From the NCBI RefSeq assembly GCF_019976755.1, contig NZ_AP023441.1:3841501-3905500 (forward strand): DNA of 64,000 bases, given 5' to 3'. The notes beneath the pieces are model-generated. The model was given only the letters and a program-made list of their open reading frames with translations, ran no database searches and had not been told where the DNA came from. Every line of letters begins with the position of its first letter. Within the stretch, counting starts at the first letter, position 1. This stretch comes from Nostoc sp. MS1. GTDB taxonomy: Bacteria; Cyanobacteriota; Cyanobacteriia; Cyanobacteriales; Nostocaceae. A program made the translations under genes and the position numbers. Below are positions 1 through 9,829 of the stretch, piece by piece.

Positions 1-162
1 CTCTTCCCCAACTGCCAAAGCTACCTTTTCATTTTGGTCGATAGCCACTACAGAAGGTTCTTGCAGTACAATACCTTTACCAGAAACATACACGAGGGTA
101 TTTGCTGTACCGAGGTCGATACCCATATCCCACGATGAACGAAAGTTCCTAAACAGCCCCAC
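1..162 (-). CDS. mreB: Rod shape-determining protein MreB (5' end only)
   Basis: This is the first 54 codons of the bacterial actin homologue MreB; the rest lies beyond the window edge. The translation reads GLFRNFRSSWDMGIDLGTAN and continues TLVYVSGKGIVLQEPSVVAI, the phosphate-1 loop of the actin ATPase fold. I chose the GTG at 162-160, because cyanobacterial MreB carries the GLFRNFRSSWD leader. The ATG at 126-124 is internal. MreB filaments organise lateral wall synthesis at the inner membrane and usually head an mreBCD operon. The gene diverges from ssb across an AT-rich spacer. Identity is secure; the start is probable. Confidence 0.93.
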   Translation of the reverse strand, partial: MGLFRNFRSSWDMGIDLGTANTLVYVSGKGIVLQEPSVVAIDQNEKVALAVGEE

Positions 163-493
163 TCGTCTCTACGCCCCCTATCTGTGACACTTCTAGACTA
201 CAACTGATAATGCGAACCGTGCTGGATCTTATTATGATTTTGACCATGAGTCCAGCTAAATAGACTATATTTTCCTGACTTTTCTCTAATTCTTATCTAT
301 CGCCAAACATCAACAACCTTGATATTCTCTGACTCATTCAGTATATCCGTATATTTTTTTCATTTTGTCAAGTAACTTTGCAAATTTTTATACTATAAAT
401 TTATTGCTAAGTTTTTAGCACATTTTCAATCAGTCCACAATTAGTTATGATTGAAGTCAAAACAATCAGTACTGGTGTACTAAAGGTAAGTCA
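163..493. other. AT-rich divergent spacer, mreB/ssb
   Basis: A 331-base spacer that must hold the promoters of mreB (leftwards) and ssb (rightwards). It contains T-rich runs around 350-410. I see no further ORF and no clear operator. Confidence 0.5.
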
Positions 494-853
494 ATGAGCA
501 TTAATATAGTTACCCTAGTAGGTCGAGTAGGCACAGACCCAGACATTAAATATTTTGAGTCTGGTAGCGTCAAGTGTAGATTAACTTTGGCAGTGAAGCG
601 CAGAACCCGTAACAGCGACGAACCAGACTGGTTTACCTTAGAACTGTGGGACAAAACAGCAGAAGTAGCAGGGAATTATGTCCGCAAAGGTAGTTTAATA
701 GGAATTAAAGGCTCCTTAAAGTTTGACACATGGAGCGATCGCCAAACCGGAGCCAACAGATCCACACCAGTAATCAGAGTAGATCAACTAGAACTGCTAG
801 GTTCCAAACAAGACAGAGACGGTGGCGGAGACTTCTCCTCAGAGAATTTTTAA
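494..853 (+). CDS. ssb: Single-stranded DNA-binding protein, short tail-less form
   Basis: A 119-residue OB-fold SSB. The N-terminal MSINIVTLVGRVGTDPDIKY and the central LELWDKTAEVAGNYVRKGSL are the conserved beta strands that bind single-stranded DNA; the OB fold fills residues 1-105. Full-length bacterial SSBs end in a long linker and an acidic DDDIPF-like tip that recruits partner proteins. Here the protein stops at GGGDFSSENF, so that tip is missing or only vestigial. Short SSBs of this kind are known in Anabaena alongside a full-length SSB elsewhere in the genome. Start ATG follows a weak AAGGTAAG. A role in DNA protection is inferred; the partner-recruiting role is probably lost. Confidence 0.93.
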   Translation: MSINIVTLVGRVGTDPDIKYFESGSVKCRLTLAVKRRTRNSDEPDWFTLELWDKTAEVAGNYVRKGSLIGIKGSLKFDTWSDRQTGANRSTPVIRVDQLELLGSKQDRDGGGDFSSENF

Positions 854-971
854 TTAGTCGATAGTCGATAGTCAACAGTCAAACAATTTTAGATTTTGGA
901 TTGACTGCACCCACAAGGGGATGCAGCTTGGAGATTTTGGATTGACGAAGCAGCGCGATTTGTTCCGCCAC

Positions 972-1012
972 GCCACTTCTCTCAAGTCGGGAAACCCGCC
1001 CACGAGAGTGGC
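972..1012. repeat. Dispersed stem-loop element
   Basis: GCCACTTCTCT at 972-982 can pair with AGAGTGGC at 1005-1012 around a loop containing the small palindrome CGGGAAACCCG. The element sits inside runs of ATTTTGGATT-type heptamers. A shortened relative lies at 57128-57151. Confidence 0.6.
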
Positions 1013-1107
1013 TCCACCAGGGGCTGGGCTTGAACCAAAAATAATCCAAAATCCAAAATTTAAAATCTAAAATTAGTACGGTCAACAGTCAATAGCTAAA
1101 AGATTCA

Positions 1108-1158
<51 letters not shown>

Positions 1159-1165
<7 letters not shown>

Positions 1166-1902
1166 CTAATTTGCAACGTTACCGATGCTTCAACTTGTTG
1201 TTCACCACCGATGATAGGCGTAGTCCTAGCCGCTAGCGAGTCCTTGGTATTTGCAGTAGAGTACAATACGGGTGGTGGAGGCGCAGCACCATCAACTTGA
1301 ATACTAACTATTTCTTTGGCTTGAAAACCCAGGCTACTGAAAACAGCATCGGCTTGTTGTCGTGCGTTTTGGGTAGCTTCTTTTAAAGCTTGTTGCCTAG
1401 CAGATGCGATCGCTTCATCAGTCGCCACAAAACTGATACCGTTAATTTGGGTTGCACCCGCCTTTACAGCTTCATCTAACAAAGTTCCAGCTTTGTCAGA
1501 GGCAACACGAAAACTCACCGTATTACTAGCAGCATAGCCAGTAAGTCGTTGCACATTATTGTTGTAACTATAAACTGGGTTGAGACGAACCCCAGCAGTT
1601 TGTAACTTCTCTACATTACGGCTTCTCAGTAAAGCCACCACAGCCGATGACCGACGTGCGACTTCTTGCTGTACTTCCTGAGCCGTTTTACCCTGAATTT
1701 CCACCCCTAAATTGACTTCTGACAACGTAGCAGGAACTGACTCCACTCCACGACCACTGACACTCAAAGTTCGGTACAATCTTTCTTTTTCTTGCGTTGA
1801 CCCAGGCTGCATAAAAGTCACAAAAACCAATAACGCTAACGGTAAAGCTGGCCACAACTTCCCAATACGCAACCCAGAACCAGCTAAAGCGGCTCTAACC
1901 AT
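1159..1902 (-). CDS. SIMPL-domain (DUF541) secreted protein
   Basis: A 247-residue protein. A hydrophobic segment at about residues 17-34 (LWPALPLALLVFVTF) looks like an uncleaved or cleavable signal. It is followed by a single SIMPL/DUF541 domain that begins TLSVSGRGVESVPA and ends in VTLQISY. Family members are periplasmic or membrane-anchored and form beta-rich oligomers; their exact function is unknown. The ATG at 1902 has GAGGAG nine bases upstream. The stop TAG lies inside the heptamer array. No operon partner is visible; it is divergent from the antiporter gene. Family assignment is firm, biological role unknown. Confidence 0.88.
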
Positions 1903-2264
1903 AAATCACACTCCTCAGAAATATATACAGATAATCTTTTTAAACCGTATCTATCACAGGAGTATAGGGGCATAAGGGTATTGATGTTTACCTACTTATC
2001 CCAACCTCATACCAAGAATTTCCTGATGCAGTTATCGATACGATTTGTATGTTCCCACTTTGGCATTATCACAGCCAAAAGTTAAAACCGTTACATTTTT
2101 GGAAACTAAAAAACTCACACTCCTCCCCTCCGCGCCTCTTTGTGCTTACCTCCGCGTTCCTCTGCGTTTAAATTTCCCTCTTTTTACTTCCTTCATACAA
2201 GAGTTAGTCACCCTAAAAGAGTAAAAATGTAATAGAACAATGTTCACGTAACAGCACGTAACAA
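1903..2264. other. Divergent spacer before the antiporter gene
   Basis: A 362-base spacer between the SIMPL gene and the antiporter. It has a pyrimidine-rich stretch at about 2116-2180 and no ORF. It must carry promoters for both flanking genes, but I can name no specific operator. Confidence 0.4.
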
Positions 2265-3719
2265 ATGCAGTTTATTAACGCGATCGACTTCATGTTCCCC
2301 CTCCTGGCTAATACAACCCAAGCCGCAGACAGTTCGCTGGTACTAGCCGCAGTCTTACTGAGTTTAGTAGTAGTTTACTTTGCCGGCAAACTTGGCGGTG
2401 AGCTATGTAACCGAGTGGGTTTACCACCAGTCTTAGGTGAACTAGTGGGTGGTGTAATCGTAGGTGTATCTGTCCTACATCTGTTGGTATTTCCTGAAGG
2501 TGGTGCAGACGGTTCCAGTTCTTTGATCATGACCTTCCTCCAGACTACTGGGGGTTTAACACCCGAAGCGACACCCGCAGTATTTACAGCCCAGTCAGAG
2601 GTAATTTCTGTTTTAGCTGAACTGGGTGTAATCATCCTGCTGTTTGAAATTGGTTTGGAGTCAAACTTAAAAGACTTAATGGCAGTGGGTATTCAAGCTA
2701 CAGTAGTTGCCATAGTAGGAGTAGCAGTACCCTTTGCCGCCGGAACAATTGGTTTAATGACCTTGTTTGGGATTGATGCTGTACCCGCAATTTTTGCTGG
2801 CGCGGCTTTAACTGCAACCAGTATCGGTATCACTTCTAAAGTCTTGTCAGAATTAGGCAAGCTTAACTCCAAAGAAGGACAGATAATTCTGGGTGCGGCT
2901 GTAATTGACGATGTTCTGGGGATTATTGTTTTAGCCGTAGTTGCCAGCTTGGCTAAAGATGGTGTAGTAGATGTCAGCAAAGTTATCTACTTAATTATTA
3001 GTGCCAGTGGCTTTCTATTAGGGGCAATTTTACTAGGTAATGTTTTTAATAAAGCCTTTGTAGCGATCGCTGATATGCTCAAAACACGGGGCGGACTAGT
3101 TATCCCGGCTTTCATTTTCGCCTTTGTGATGGCATACTTGGCTGCTGCCATTCAATTAGAAGCCATCTTGGGCGCATTTGCCGCAGGTTTAGTTCTAGAA
3201 GAAACAGACAAGCGCATAGAACTACAAAAGCAAGTCTGCCCGATCGCGGATATGCTAGTACCGATTTTCTTCGTTACCGTTGGTGCAAAAACTGATTTAG
3301 GTGTACTTAACCCAACTATACCCGACAATAGGGAAGGTCTAATTATGGCAACTTTCCTGATCATTGTAGCTATCTTCGGTAAAGTAATCACAGGCTTGAG
3401 CGTCTTTGGTCAACCTCAAATTAACCGCCTAGCGATCGGTGTGGGGATGATTCCTAGAGGCGAGGTTGGCTTAGTATTTGCTGGCGTGGGTGCTGCGAGT
3501 GGCGCACTCTCTAAACCACTAGGGGCAGCGATTATTATGATGGTTATTCTCACAACCTTTTTAGCCCCGCCCTTGTTAAAATTCGTTTTTCCAGACTCAG
3601 ACGATGGTACAAACGACTCAGGGCAATTAATTTTAGATGCCTCTACACAAAAACCATTAGCTTTAGAAACACAATCATCTGTTGTATCTACTGGTGGTGA
3701 TAGTGGGAATGTAAGTTAA
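2265..3719 (+). CDS. CPA2-family Na+(K+)/H+ antiporter, NhaS3/NapA-like
   Basis: A 484-residue integral membrane protein with about 12 hydrophobic segments. It has the CPA2 hallmarks: a GLPPVLGELVGGVIVG segment at 52-67, the FAGAALTATSIGIT unwound helix at 177-190, and the paired aspartates D215-D216 in AAVIDDVLGI that carry ion and proton. Length and sequence resemble Synechocystis NhaS3, an essential antiporter reported in thylakoid membranes. The hydrophilic C-terminus after about residue 440 is low-complexity and carries no TrkA domain. ATG 2265 is used; no strong ribosome site is visible. Ion specificity is inferred. Confidence 0.9.
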   Translation: MQFINAIDFMFPLLANTTQAADSSLVLAAVLLSLVVVYFAGKLGGELCNRVGLPPVLGELVGGVIVGVSVLHLLVFPEGGADGSSSLIMTFLQTTGGLTPEATPAVFTAQSEVISVLAELGVIILLFEIGLESNLKDLMAVGIQATVVAIVGVAVPFAAGTIGLMTLFGIDAVPAIFAGAALTATSIGITSKVLSELGKLNSKEGQIILGAAVIDDVLGIIVLAVVASLAKDGVVDVSKVIYLIISASGFLLGAILLGNVFNKAFVAIADMLKTRGGLVIPAFIFAFVMAYLAAAIQLEAILGAFAAGLVLEETDKRIELQKQVCPIADMLVPIFFVTVGAKTDLGVLNPTIPDNREGLIMATFLIIVAIFGKVITGLSVFGQPQINRLAIGVGMIPRGEVGLVFAGVGAASGALSKPLGAAIIMMVILTTFLAPPLLKFVFPDSDDGTNDSGQLILDASTQKPLALETQSSVVSTGGDSGNVS

Positions 3720-4432
3720 GGCAGGAGGCGGTTGACAGTTGACAGTTGACAGTTGACAGGAGGTGAGGCAGCCCCCGTCTTCTCTTCGAGACTCTCTGCG
3801 AAGGCAGTTCCCGTCGTTCGCGGTAGCGTCTCCGTTGGCGCAGCCTCCCGAAGGGAAGGAGATGGGGAACTGCCGAACCTTTAGGGCAGGAGGCAGAAGG
3901 TTAAAAACTTTTACTCAGAACTCATCACTCCCCTCAAAGGAAACTTCTCCCTTTCAATCTCCGTCCCTGGAAATTATCGATTTTATTTTTTATCTCATCA
4001 ATATTTAGTATTCGGAATGTTTTTTATTGCATAACCCTAAATCAAACACTGTTGTAATTAGATTCAACCGTCAAACAATGATAATATTTTTCTCTTAAAG
4101 AAATTTTCAACTTAAATCTAGAATCCAAAATGATCTTAATTCTCAATCTTTAGTAAACGCAACAATTGCTGATTAATATTCTTCAATGAATGTAGTAAAT
4201 TCTCTGTAGTGCAGTGTTTTATTTAATGCTTCACAGCAAAATCATGTGTTCTGATAGTACGGGAATAATTAAGGGAATACTGAGAATCTAAGCTCTTAAA
4301 CTGTGTTTTTATACCGTATTTCCAGACAAGAAGAGGGTATCAAGGCTGAAAATAAACTGGTAAAAAGGTGACGACTTACCAATATGTTGAGGTATTGAAG
4401 ACTCTCGTGAAAGCGAATCAGGAGAAAGAATT
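3720..4432. other. Spacer with heptamer array and palindromic repeat
   Basis: A 713-base gap. TTGACAG heptamers occupy about 3731-3758. Next comes a GC-rich dispersed repeat at about 3772-3860 with the GCGGTAGCGTCTCCG core and self-complementary arms (for example GGCAGTTCCC near 3802 against GGGGAACTGCC near 3863). AT-rich sequence from about 3950 to 4420 should hold the amiC1 promoter. Short ORFs here are repeat-derived. Confidence 0.6.
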
Positions 4433-6322
4433 GTGAAATTACACTGGTTACTATCTGGTACTGTTGGCACTGTCTTATTACTGTCGTCGCCGGCGTTGGC
4501 TACGAGGTTAAATTCTTGGCGCTTTGATGTTAATCAAAACCGCTTAGAAATTAATACTACAGGTGCTGTACAACCCAGAGCGCAACTGATTTTTAACCCC
4601 ACACGTCTAGTAATTGATTTGCCAAACGTTACATTTGGGCGATCGCAGTTAAGACAAGAGATAGGCGGTAGAATCCGTTCTGTACGTATAGGGCAATTTG
4701 ATCCGCAAACTACCCGGATAGTAGTCGAACTCGCTCCTGGTTACACTCTCGACCCTCAGCAAATCAAATTTATTGGTACTACTGCTAGTCGTTGGACGGT
4801 ACAATTACCTACACCAATCGCCGAGCAAGTACAGTCTGCCCCAGACAATAGTTATAATGTGGTGACTATTGACCCGGATAGTAAAACTAATTTACCAACT
4901 AATCCCAGACCAGAGTTACCAACTAATCCCAGACCAGAGTTTTCCGATAATGTAGTTAGCGCCGCCACCGCCGCCACTCAAATTGAAAACCTGCAAGTAA
5001 CAGGCGATGGCTTTTTTGTGCGGACAAGTGGCACAGATGCCAAAGTTAGAAGAGTGATTCGCAGCTTTGATCGCACTTCTATTTTTGTGGATATGGACGA
5101 TACAAATTTATCGCCTCGTGTTCAGCGAAATATTGCGGTCAATAGACATGGTGTTAACCGAGTTGAATTTACTCAAAAACAAGGCAGAACACCCGGTATT
5201 ACTATGGTGTTGCGGGTAGATAAAAATAGTCCAGACTGGCGAATATCTAACAGTAGTGCTGGTGGTTTAGTAGTTCTGCCTAATCGTTTAGTAAGATTAC
5301 CTAACAATGAATACAGCGAAGGCAACACATCGACTTTACCTGACCGAGTATCTACAACCGACTCCATAGCCACAATTAACTCCGTTGACTTGGCTAGTAA
5401 CGGTACACAATTACTCATTAGAGCCGACCAAAGAGTATCTGCTAGCAGTGGTTGGGATAGAAGCACAGGTTTATTCCGTATTACTATTCCCAACGCCAGG
5501 TTATCGCCTCAAGTCACCGGGCCGCGTTTGAATGCTAATAGTCCTATTCTCCGGGTACGGCTGCAAAGACAAGAACCTAACACTGTAATTGTGCTAGTCC
5601 AGCCAGCAGGTGGAGTACAAATTGGGGAACTCAACCAAGTCGGCAACCAACTTTTAGCTTTAGAATTACAAGGTTCCCGTCGTCTGGGAACAACACCACC
5701 CCTACCCCCCATCCAAGGACAATTACCAGATCCAAGCAATCCCCGCCCTACTGTACCTCAACCAGGAACAAGACCAATTCCTAAAGGGAGAGTAGTAGTA
5801 TTGATTGACCCAGGACACGGTGGGAAAGACTCAGGCGCAATTGGTATTGGTGGAGTCCGGGAAAAAGATATTATCTTGCCCATCAGCGAAAAAATTGCTC
5901 AAGTTCTCCAGCAAAATGGCGTGCAAGTAGTATTAACACGAAATGCTGATTATTTCGTCACTCTTCCCGGTCGAGTTCAAATGGCGGAAAGGATTGGTGC
6001 TGATGTCTTTGTCAGTATCCATGCTAATTCCGCAGGTGCAGGTCGTCCTGAAGTCAGTGGTTTAGAAACTTACTATTATGACAATGGTTTGGGTCTTGCC
6101 CGGATAGTTCATAACAACATTCTCCAAAGTGTGAATGTCCGAGACAGAGGAGTACGCCGCGCTAGATTTTACGTCCTCAGAAAAAGTTCCATGCCTTCTA
6201 TTCTGGTAGAGACGGGATATTTGACTGGTAGAGATGACGTTTCTAAACTACAAAGTGCAGCTTACCAAAGACAAATGGCAGAAGCGATCGCTCGTGGTAT
6301 TCTCCAGTATCTTAGAAGATAA
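4433..6322 (+). CDS. amiC1: N-acetylmuramoyl-L-alanine amidase AmiC1
   Basis: A 629-residue secreted amidase that cleaves the bond between N-acetylmuramic acid and the stem peptide. Signal peptide at 1-23 (LSGTVGTVLLLSSPALA). Two AMIN wall-targeting domains follow, at about 27-130 and 180-400, then a Pro-rich linker and a C-terminal Amidase_3 domain from about 453. Zinc ligands H462 (DPGHGG), E477 (REKD) and H530 (SIHANS) and catalytic E593 (VETGY) are present. The GTG start at 4433 is preceded by AGGAGAAAG. It is the first of a tandem pair with 6590-8467. In Anabaena/Nostoc, AmiC enzymes drill the septal nanopores used for cell-cell exchange and are needed for heterocyst differentiation; that role is inferred here by homology. 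Confidence 0.93.
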   Translation: MKLHWLLSGTVGTVLLLSSPALATRLNSWRFDVNQNRLEINTTGAVQPRAQLIFNPTRLVIDLPNVTFGRSQLRQEIGGRIRSVRIGQFDPQTTRIVVELAPGYTLDPQQIKFIGTTASRWTVQLPTPIAEQVQSAPDNSYNVVTIDPDSKTNLPTNPRPELPTNPRPEFSDNVVSAATAATQIENLQVTGDGFFVRTSGTDAKVRRVIRSFDRTSIFVDMDDTNLSPRVQRNIAVNRHGVNRVEFTQKQGRTPGITMVLRVDKNSPDWRISNSSAGGLVVLPNRLVRLPNNEYSEGNTSTLPDRVSTTDSIATINSVDLASNGTQLLIRADQRVSASSGWDRSTGLFRITIPNARLSPQVTGPRLNANSPILRVRLQRQEPNTVIVLVQPAGGVQIGELNQVGNQLLALELQGSRRLGTTPPLPPIQGQLPDPSNPRPTVPQPGTRPIPKGRVVVLIDPGHGGKDSGAIGIGGVREKDIILPISEKIAQVLQQNGVQVVLTRNADYFVTLPGRVQMAERIGADVFVSIHANSAGAGRPEVSGLETYYYDNGLGLARIVHNNILQSVNVRDRGVRRARFYVLRKSSMPSILVETGYLTGRDDVSKLQSAAYQRQMAEAIARGILQYLRR

Positions 6323-6589
6323 TCATCCTGATTGCCGGATTATCTGTGTTATTCCTCAAGAGTTTGTGTGAATACTAACCACATCCTTATATCGTGAACC
6401 TAAATCTCATGCCTGTGTGGCATGAAAAAATTAACAGGGCATGTTAGAATGTTTCGCCATTAGTTTTATTTTTATACCAGTGCATAATTTTATTGCCGCA
6501 AAGCTGAAGTTTGTACGGTGATGGTGTGAGGATTAACCAACATTTTGGAGCATTAAAAGCTCTCATGAACGCATATCAGGAGTAAAATT

Positions 6590-8467
6590 GTGAAATTACA
6601 CTGGTTACTATCCGGTACGGTTGGAACCATCTTATTACTATCATCGCCAACTTTAGCAGCGAGGCTAGACTCTTGGCGATTTGACGCTAATCAAAATCGC
6701 TTAGAGATTAACACCACCGGTGCTGTACAACCCAAAGCGCAACTAATTTTTAACCCTACACGTTTAGTCATTGATTTGCCAGATACCGCATTTGGCCAAC
6801 CCCAGTCAACACAACAAATTGGCGGTACAATTCGGGCTGTACGTGTAGGCCAGTTTGACCCACAAACTGCACGCATTGTCGTTGAACTCAGCCCAGGTTA
6901 TACTATTGACCCCCAACAAATAAAATTTGTAGGCATTAGTCCTAGTCGTTGGTCTGTACAGCTACCTACCCCAACATTCCAAAGAGTTGCATCGCAAACT
7001 GAAATCGTCCAGCAACCAGTACCGACAATACCATCAGACAGTGTTGATGGAGGTTCTGCCTTATCACCTAGAAATGTCTACTCTGTTACACCAACTACTC
7101 CAGAACGACCTGTTAATAATATTGCCTCTGTTACTCAAATCGAGAGTTTAAGAGTTACAGGCGATGGTTTTTTTGTCCGCACTCGTGGTGGTACACCTCA
7201 AATTCAAGTTAATCGTACAGATGATAGGCGTTTAATTAATATTAATGTTGCTGGCGCATCTTTATCACCTAGTATTCAGCAGGATTTACCAGTTAATCGT
7301 TACGGTGTAAATAGTATTCAATTTACACAAACGTCACCGCAAACTGTACGTATTTCCATGCAGGTGGATAGAAACAGCCCTGACTGGCGAGTCACTAACA
7401 GTAGTGTAGGTGGATTTATTATCTTACCCGGTAGGAATCTGGCTAACCTATCCCAAAGCAATACTCCTAACAACATCTCAACCAATGCCAACTCACCAGC
7501 CATTATTCAGGCGATAGAATTGGCTGATAATGGTACACAACTTTTAATTCGTTCTGACCAACCTGTATCTGCTAGAGGTGGTTGGGACAGAGCTTCAGGA
7601 CTATATCGTATAACTATTAATAACGCTAACTTATCTCCTAGAGTTACAGGCCCAGTTTTTAACGCCAACAGCCCTATCCTGCGTGTGCGCCTGCAACCCC
7701 AAGCAAATAATACAGTAGTTGTTTTAGTCCAACCAGCAGCCGGAGTGCAAGTAGGGGAACTCAATCAACTTAGCAACCAGCTTTTAGCTTTGGAATTGCA
7801 ACGTTCTCGGCAATTGATACCCCCCATAGGTTTACCTCCCCTACCATCACCTAATCGTAATCAATTACCAGACACAAATATCGATAATCCGATCAATGTT
7901 CCGCAACCAATATCTAGACCAGTTCCTAGAGGTAGGCTTTTAGTAGTTATTGACCCTGGACATGGTGGTAAAGACTCTGGCGCACCTGGTTTGGGTGGTT
8001 TGCTAGAAAAAGATGTGGTTTTGCCTATAGGTCGGAAAATAGCCTCTATTTTAGAGCAGAATGGCGTGCAAACAATCCTGACAAGGGATGCCGACTTTTT
8101 TGTGGAGTTACAAGGACGGGTAGATATTGCCGAACGAGCCAACGCGACTTTATTTGTCAGCGTTCATGCTAACTCTGTCGATGGTCGTCCTGATGTGAAT
8201 GGGCTGGAAGTATATTACTACGATAGTGGTTATGGTTTAGCGGAAACAGTCCGCAAGACTATTCTGCAAAATATTGGCACACTCAAAGACCGAGGTACAC
8301 GCAAAGCTCGGTTCTATGTCTTAAGGAAGAGTTCGATGCCCTCAATTTTGGTCGAAACCGGTTACATGACTGGTAATGAAGATAATCCCAGACTAGGATC
8401 ACCAGAATACCAAAACCGCATGGCAGATGCGATCGCTCGTGGTATCCTGCAATATTTAAAGAGATAG
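6590..8467 (+). CDS. amiC2: N-acetylmuramoyl-L-alanine amidase AmiC2
   Basis: A 625-residue paralogue of the preceding gene with the same order: signal peptide, AMIN, AMIN, Pro-rich linker, Amidase_3. Active-site residues are kept: H458, E473, H526 and E589. The N-terminal 60 residues are almost identical to AmiC1, while the AMIN-to-linker region (about 130-200) has diverged. The GTG start at 6590 has AGGAG upstream. The roughly 50 bases before the start also resemble those before amiC1, so the duplication included the leader. The 267-base gap leaves room for its own promoter. Expected to act in the periplasm at septa for nanopore formation. Which paralogue does which job cannot be read from sequence. 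Confidence 0.93.
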   Translation: MKLHWLLSGTVGTILLLSSPTLAARLDSWRFDANQNRLEINTTGAVQPKAQLIFNPTRLVIDLPDTAFGQPQSTQQIGGTIRAVRVGQFDPQTARIVVELSPGYTIDPQQIKFVGISPSRWSVQLPTPTFQRVASQTEIVQQPVPTIPSDSVDGGSALSPRNVYSVTPTTPERPVNNIASVTQIESLRVTGDGFFVRTRGGTPQIQVNRTDDRRLININVAGASLSPSIQQDLPVNRYGVNSIQFTQTSPQTVRISMQVDRNSPDWRVTNSSVGGFIILPGRNLANLSQSNTPNNISTNANSPAIIQAIELADNGTQLLIRSDQPVSARGGWDRASGLYRITINNANLSPRVTGPVFNANSPILRVRLQPQANNTVVVLVQPAAGVQVGELNQLSNQLLALELQRSRQLIPPIGLPPLPSPNRNQLPDTNIDNPINVPQPISRPVPRGRLLVVIDPGHGGKDSGAPGLGGLLEKDVVLPIGRKIASILEQNGVQTILTRDADFFVELQGRVDIAERANATLFVSVHANSVDGRPDVNGLEVYYYDSGYGLAETVRKTILQNIGTLKDRGTRKARFYVLRKSSMPSILVETGYMTGNEDNPRLGSPEYQNRMADAIARGILQYLKR

Positions 8468-8620
8468 TAAAATTTTCATCAAGTTAAAAATTTAGACTAA
8501 AATCCTCACCCCCAAGGTGGTAATTAAACTCGATGTAGATGCAGAATTTAGTGGTCAATTGGTAAATTGTCTGTTAAATTCTGTATTTTAATATTCAAAA
8601 ATCTCTCACCATATTTGCCT

Positions 8621-9487
8621 GTGTATTCATCTTCCAGCTTTGAAGGTAATCTTTACGGTTTCTCAGAACAAGAACCTCAACGCGCCCCTATTGGCGTATT
8701 TGATAGTGGTGTGGGTGGGCTAACGGTACTACGTCAAATCTATCGTCAGCTACCTAATGAATCTGTAATATATTTTGGTGATACAGCAAGACTCCCCTAC
8801 GGTATTCGCTCACAAGCAGAAATTCTCCAGTATGTGCGCGAAATCATGGACTGGATGCAGCAACAGCACGTCAAATTGGTAGTCATGGCTTGTAACACCA
8901 GTTCTGCTCTAGCTTTAGATATAGTCCGAGAGGAATACGATATTCCCATTCTTGGCGTTATCCTCCCTGGTGCTAAAGCCGCAGTCCAACAAGGTAAGCG
9001 TATTGGTGTTATTTCCACACCAGCTACAGCAAAAAGTAACGCCTACCGTCAAGCGATTTGGGAAATAGACCCTAGTGTCGAAGTTTGGCAAGTTGGTTGT
9101 CCTGAGTTTGTTCCCCTCATAGAACAAAACCGCATTCACGACCCCTATACAACCGAAGTAGCTAAGGCATATCTAGAACCACTCATTCAGGAAGATATCG
9201 ACACCTTAGTTTACGGCTGTACCCATTATCCCTTACTTGCGCCAGTGGTGCGATCGCTCCTTCCCCCCCAAGTTAAAATCATTGACCCAGCCGTCCACGT
9301 CGTCACAGCTTGTATTCAAGAATTAGACTTACTTGGCTTAACCAATACTCATCCACCATTACCAACGCGCTTTGCTGTTAGCGGTTGTCCCCAGCAGTTC
9401 GCACAGTCAGGTGTACAATGGCTAGGCTATACCCCATTGGTGGAAGCTGTAGATTTTGCCGCCGTACCAATTTCTCAATTTCAGTAA
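8621..9487 (+). CDS. murI: Glutamate racemase
   Basis: MurI interconverts L- and D-glutamate to supply D-Glu for peptidoglycan. The motifs are clear: IGVFDSGVGGLTVL near the N-terminus, the first catalytic cysteine in VMACNTSSALA, and the second in VYGCTHYPLL. I start at GTG 8621 (reading YSSSSFEGNLYGFSEQ), giving 288 residues, the usual length. An in-frame TTG at 8567 would add 18 hydrophobic residues that do not belong to the family. It follows two wall amidases on the same strand, so the block 4433-9487 is a peptidoglycan cluster, although gaps suggest separate promoters. Confidence 0.94.
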   Translation: MYSSSSFEGNLYGFSEQEPQRAPIGVFDSGVGGLTVLRQIYRQLPNESVIYFGDTARLPYGIRSQAEILQYVREIMDWMQQQHVKLVVMACNTSSALALDIVREEYDIPILGVILPGAKAAVQQGKRIGVISTPATAKSNAYRQAIWEIDPSVEVWQVGCPEFVPLIEQNRIHDPYTTEVAKAYLEPLIQEDIDTLVYGCTHYPLLAPVVRSLLPPQVKIIDPAVHVVTACIQELDLLGLTNTHPPLPTRFAVSGCPQQFAQSGVQWLGYTPLVEAVDFAAVPISQFQ

Positions 9488-9634
9488 GATTTTGGGTAAT
9501 TCGTAATTTTCACCCTACAAATACAAGCTCTTGTGATTAGTGACTATAAATCTTACTAGCTGGTCTGTAGGGTATTACGAATTTATCATTAGTATTTATT
9601 AGGTCACTAATAACCAATGACTAATGACTAATAA

Positions 9635-9829
9635 CTATTGACTATTAACAACTTCAGAAACTGTATGTGAAACAGATAATTTCTGCTGAATATTATTTGT
9701 ATCAACTACAGATTGATTATTACTAGGTTTTTTCCCAGTTCTTTTAGCTAATCCTAATAATAAATAAACTGTGAATAGGTATCCAGCCGCTAAAATAAAA
9801 ATCATCATAGGCATATCCCCATAAGTCAT
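9635..9829 (-). CDS. Small single-span membrane protein, unknown
   Basis: A 64-residue ORF with one hydrophobic helix (MIFILAAGYLFTVYLLLGLA, about residues 9-28). A short positive patch KRTGKK and a polar Ser/Asn/Gln-rich tail follow. The topology suggests a small membrane subunit, but I do not recognise the family. Its stop codon TAG falls in a heptamer array (AATAGTCAATAG), so the natural C-terminus may be repeat-derived. It is convergent with murI. Existence as a gene is moderately likely because the N-terminal half has a clear transmembrane pattern; function unknown. Confidence 0.5.
   Translation of the reverse strand: MTYGDMPMMIFILAAGYLFTVYLLLGLAKRTGKKPSNNQSVVDTNNIQQKLSVSHTVSEVVNSQ

Noticed and set aside
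879..1085. Minus-strand 68-codon frame
   Set aside because: It consists of heptamer repeats and the stem-loop element; peptide is repeat-like (ILDFKFWILDYFW).
3763..4008. 81-codon frame after the antiporter
   Set aside because: Built from the dispersed palindromic repeat; no coding character.
8567..8620. Longer murI start (TTG)
   Set aside because: The added residues are not part of the family and GTG 8621 gives the standard length.
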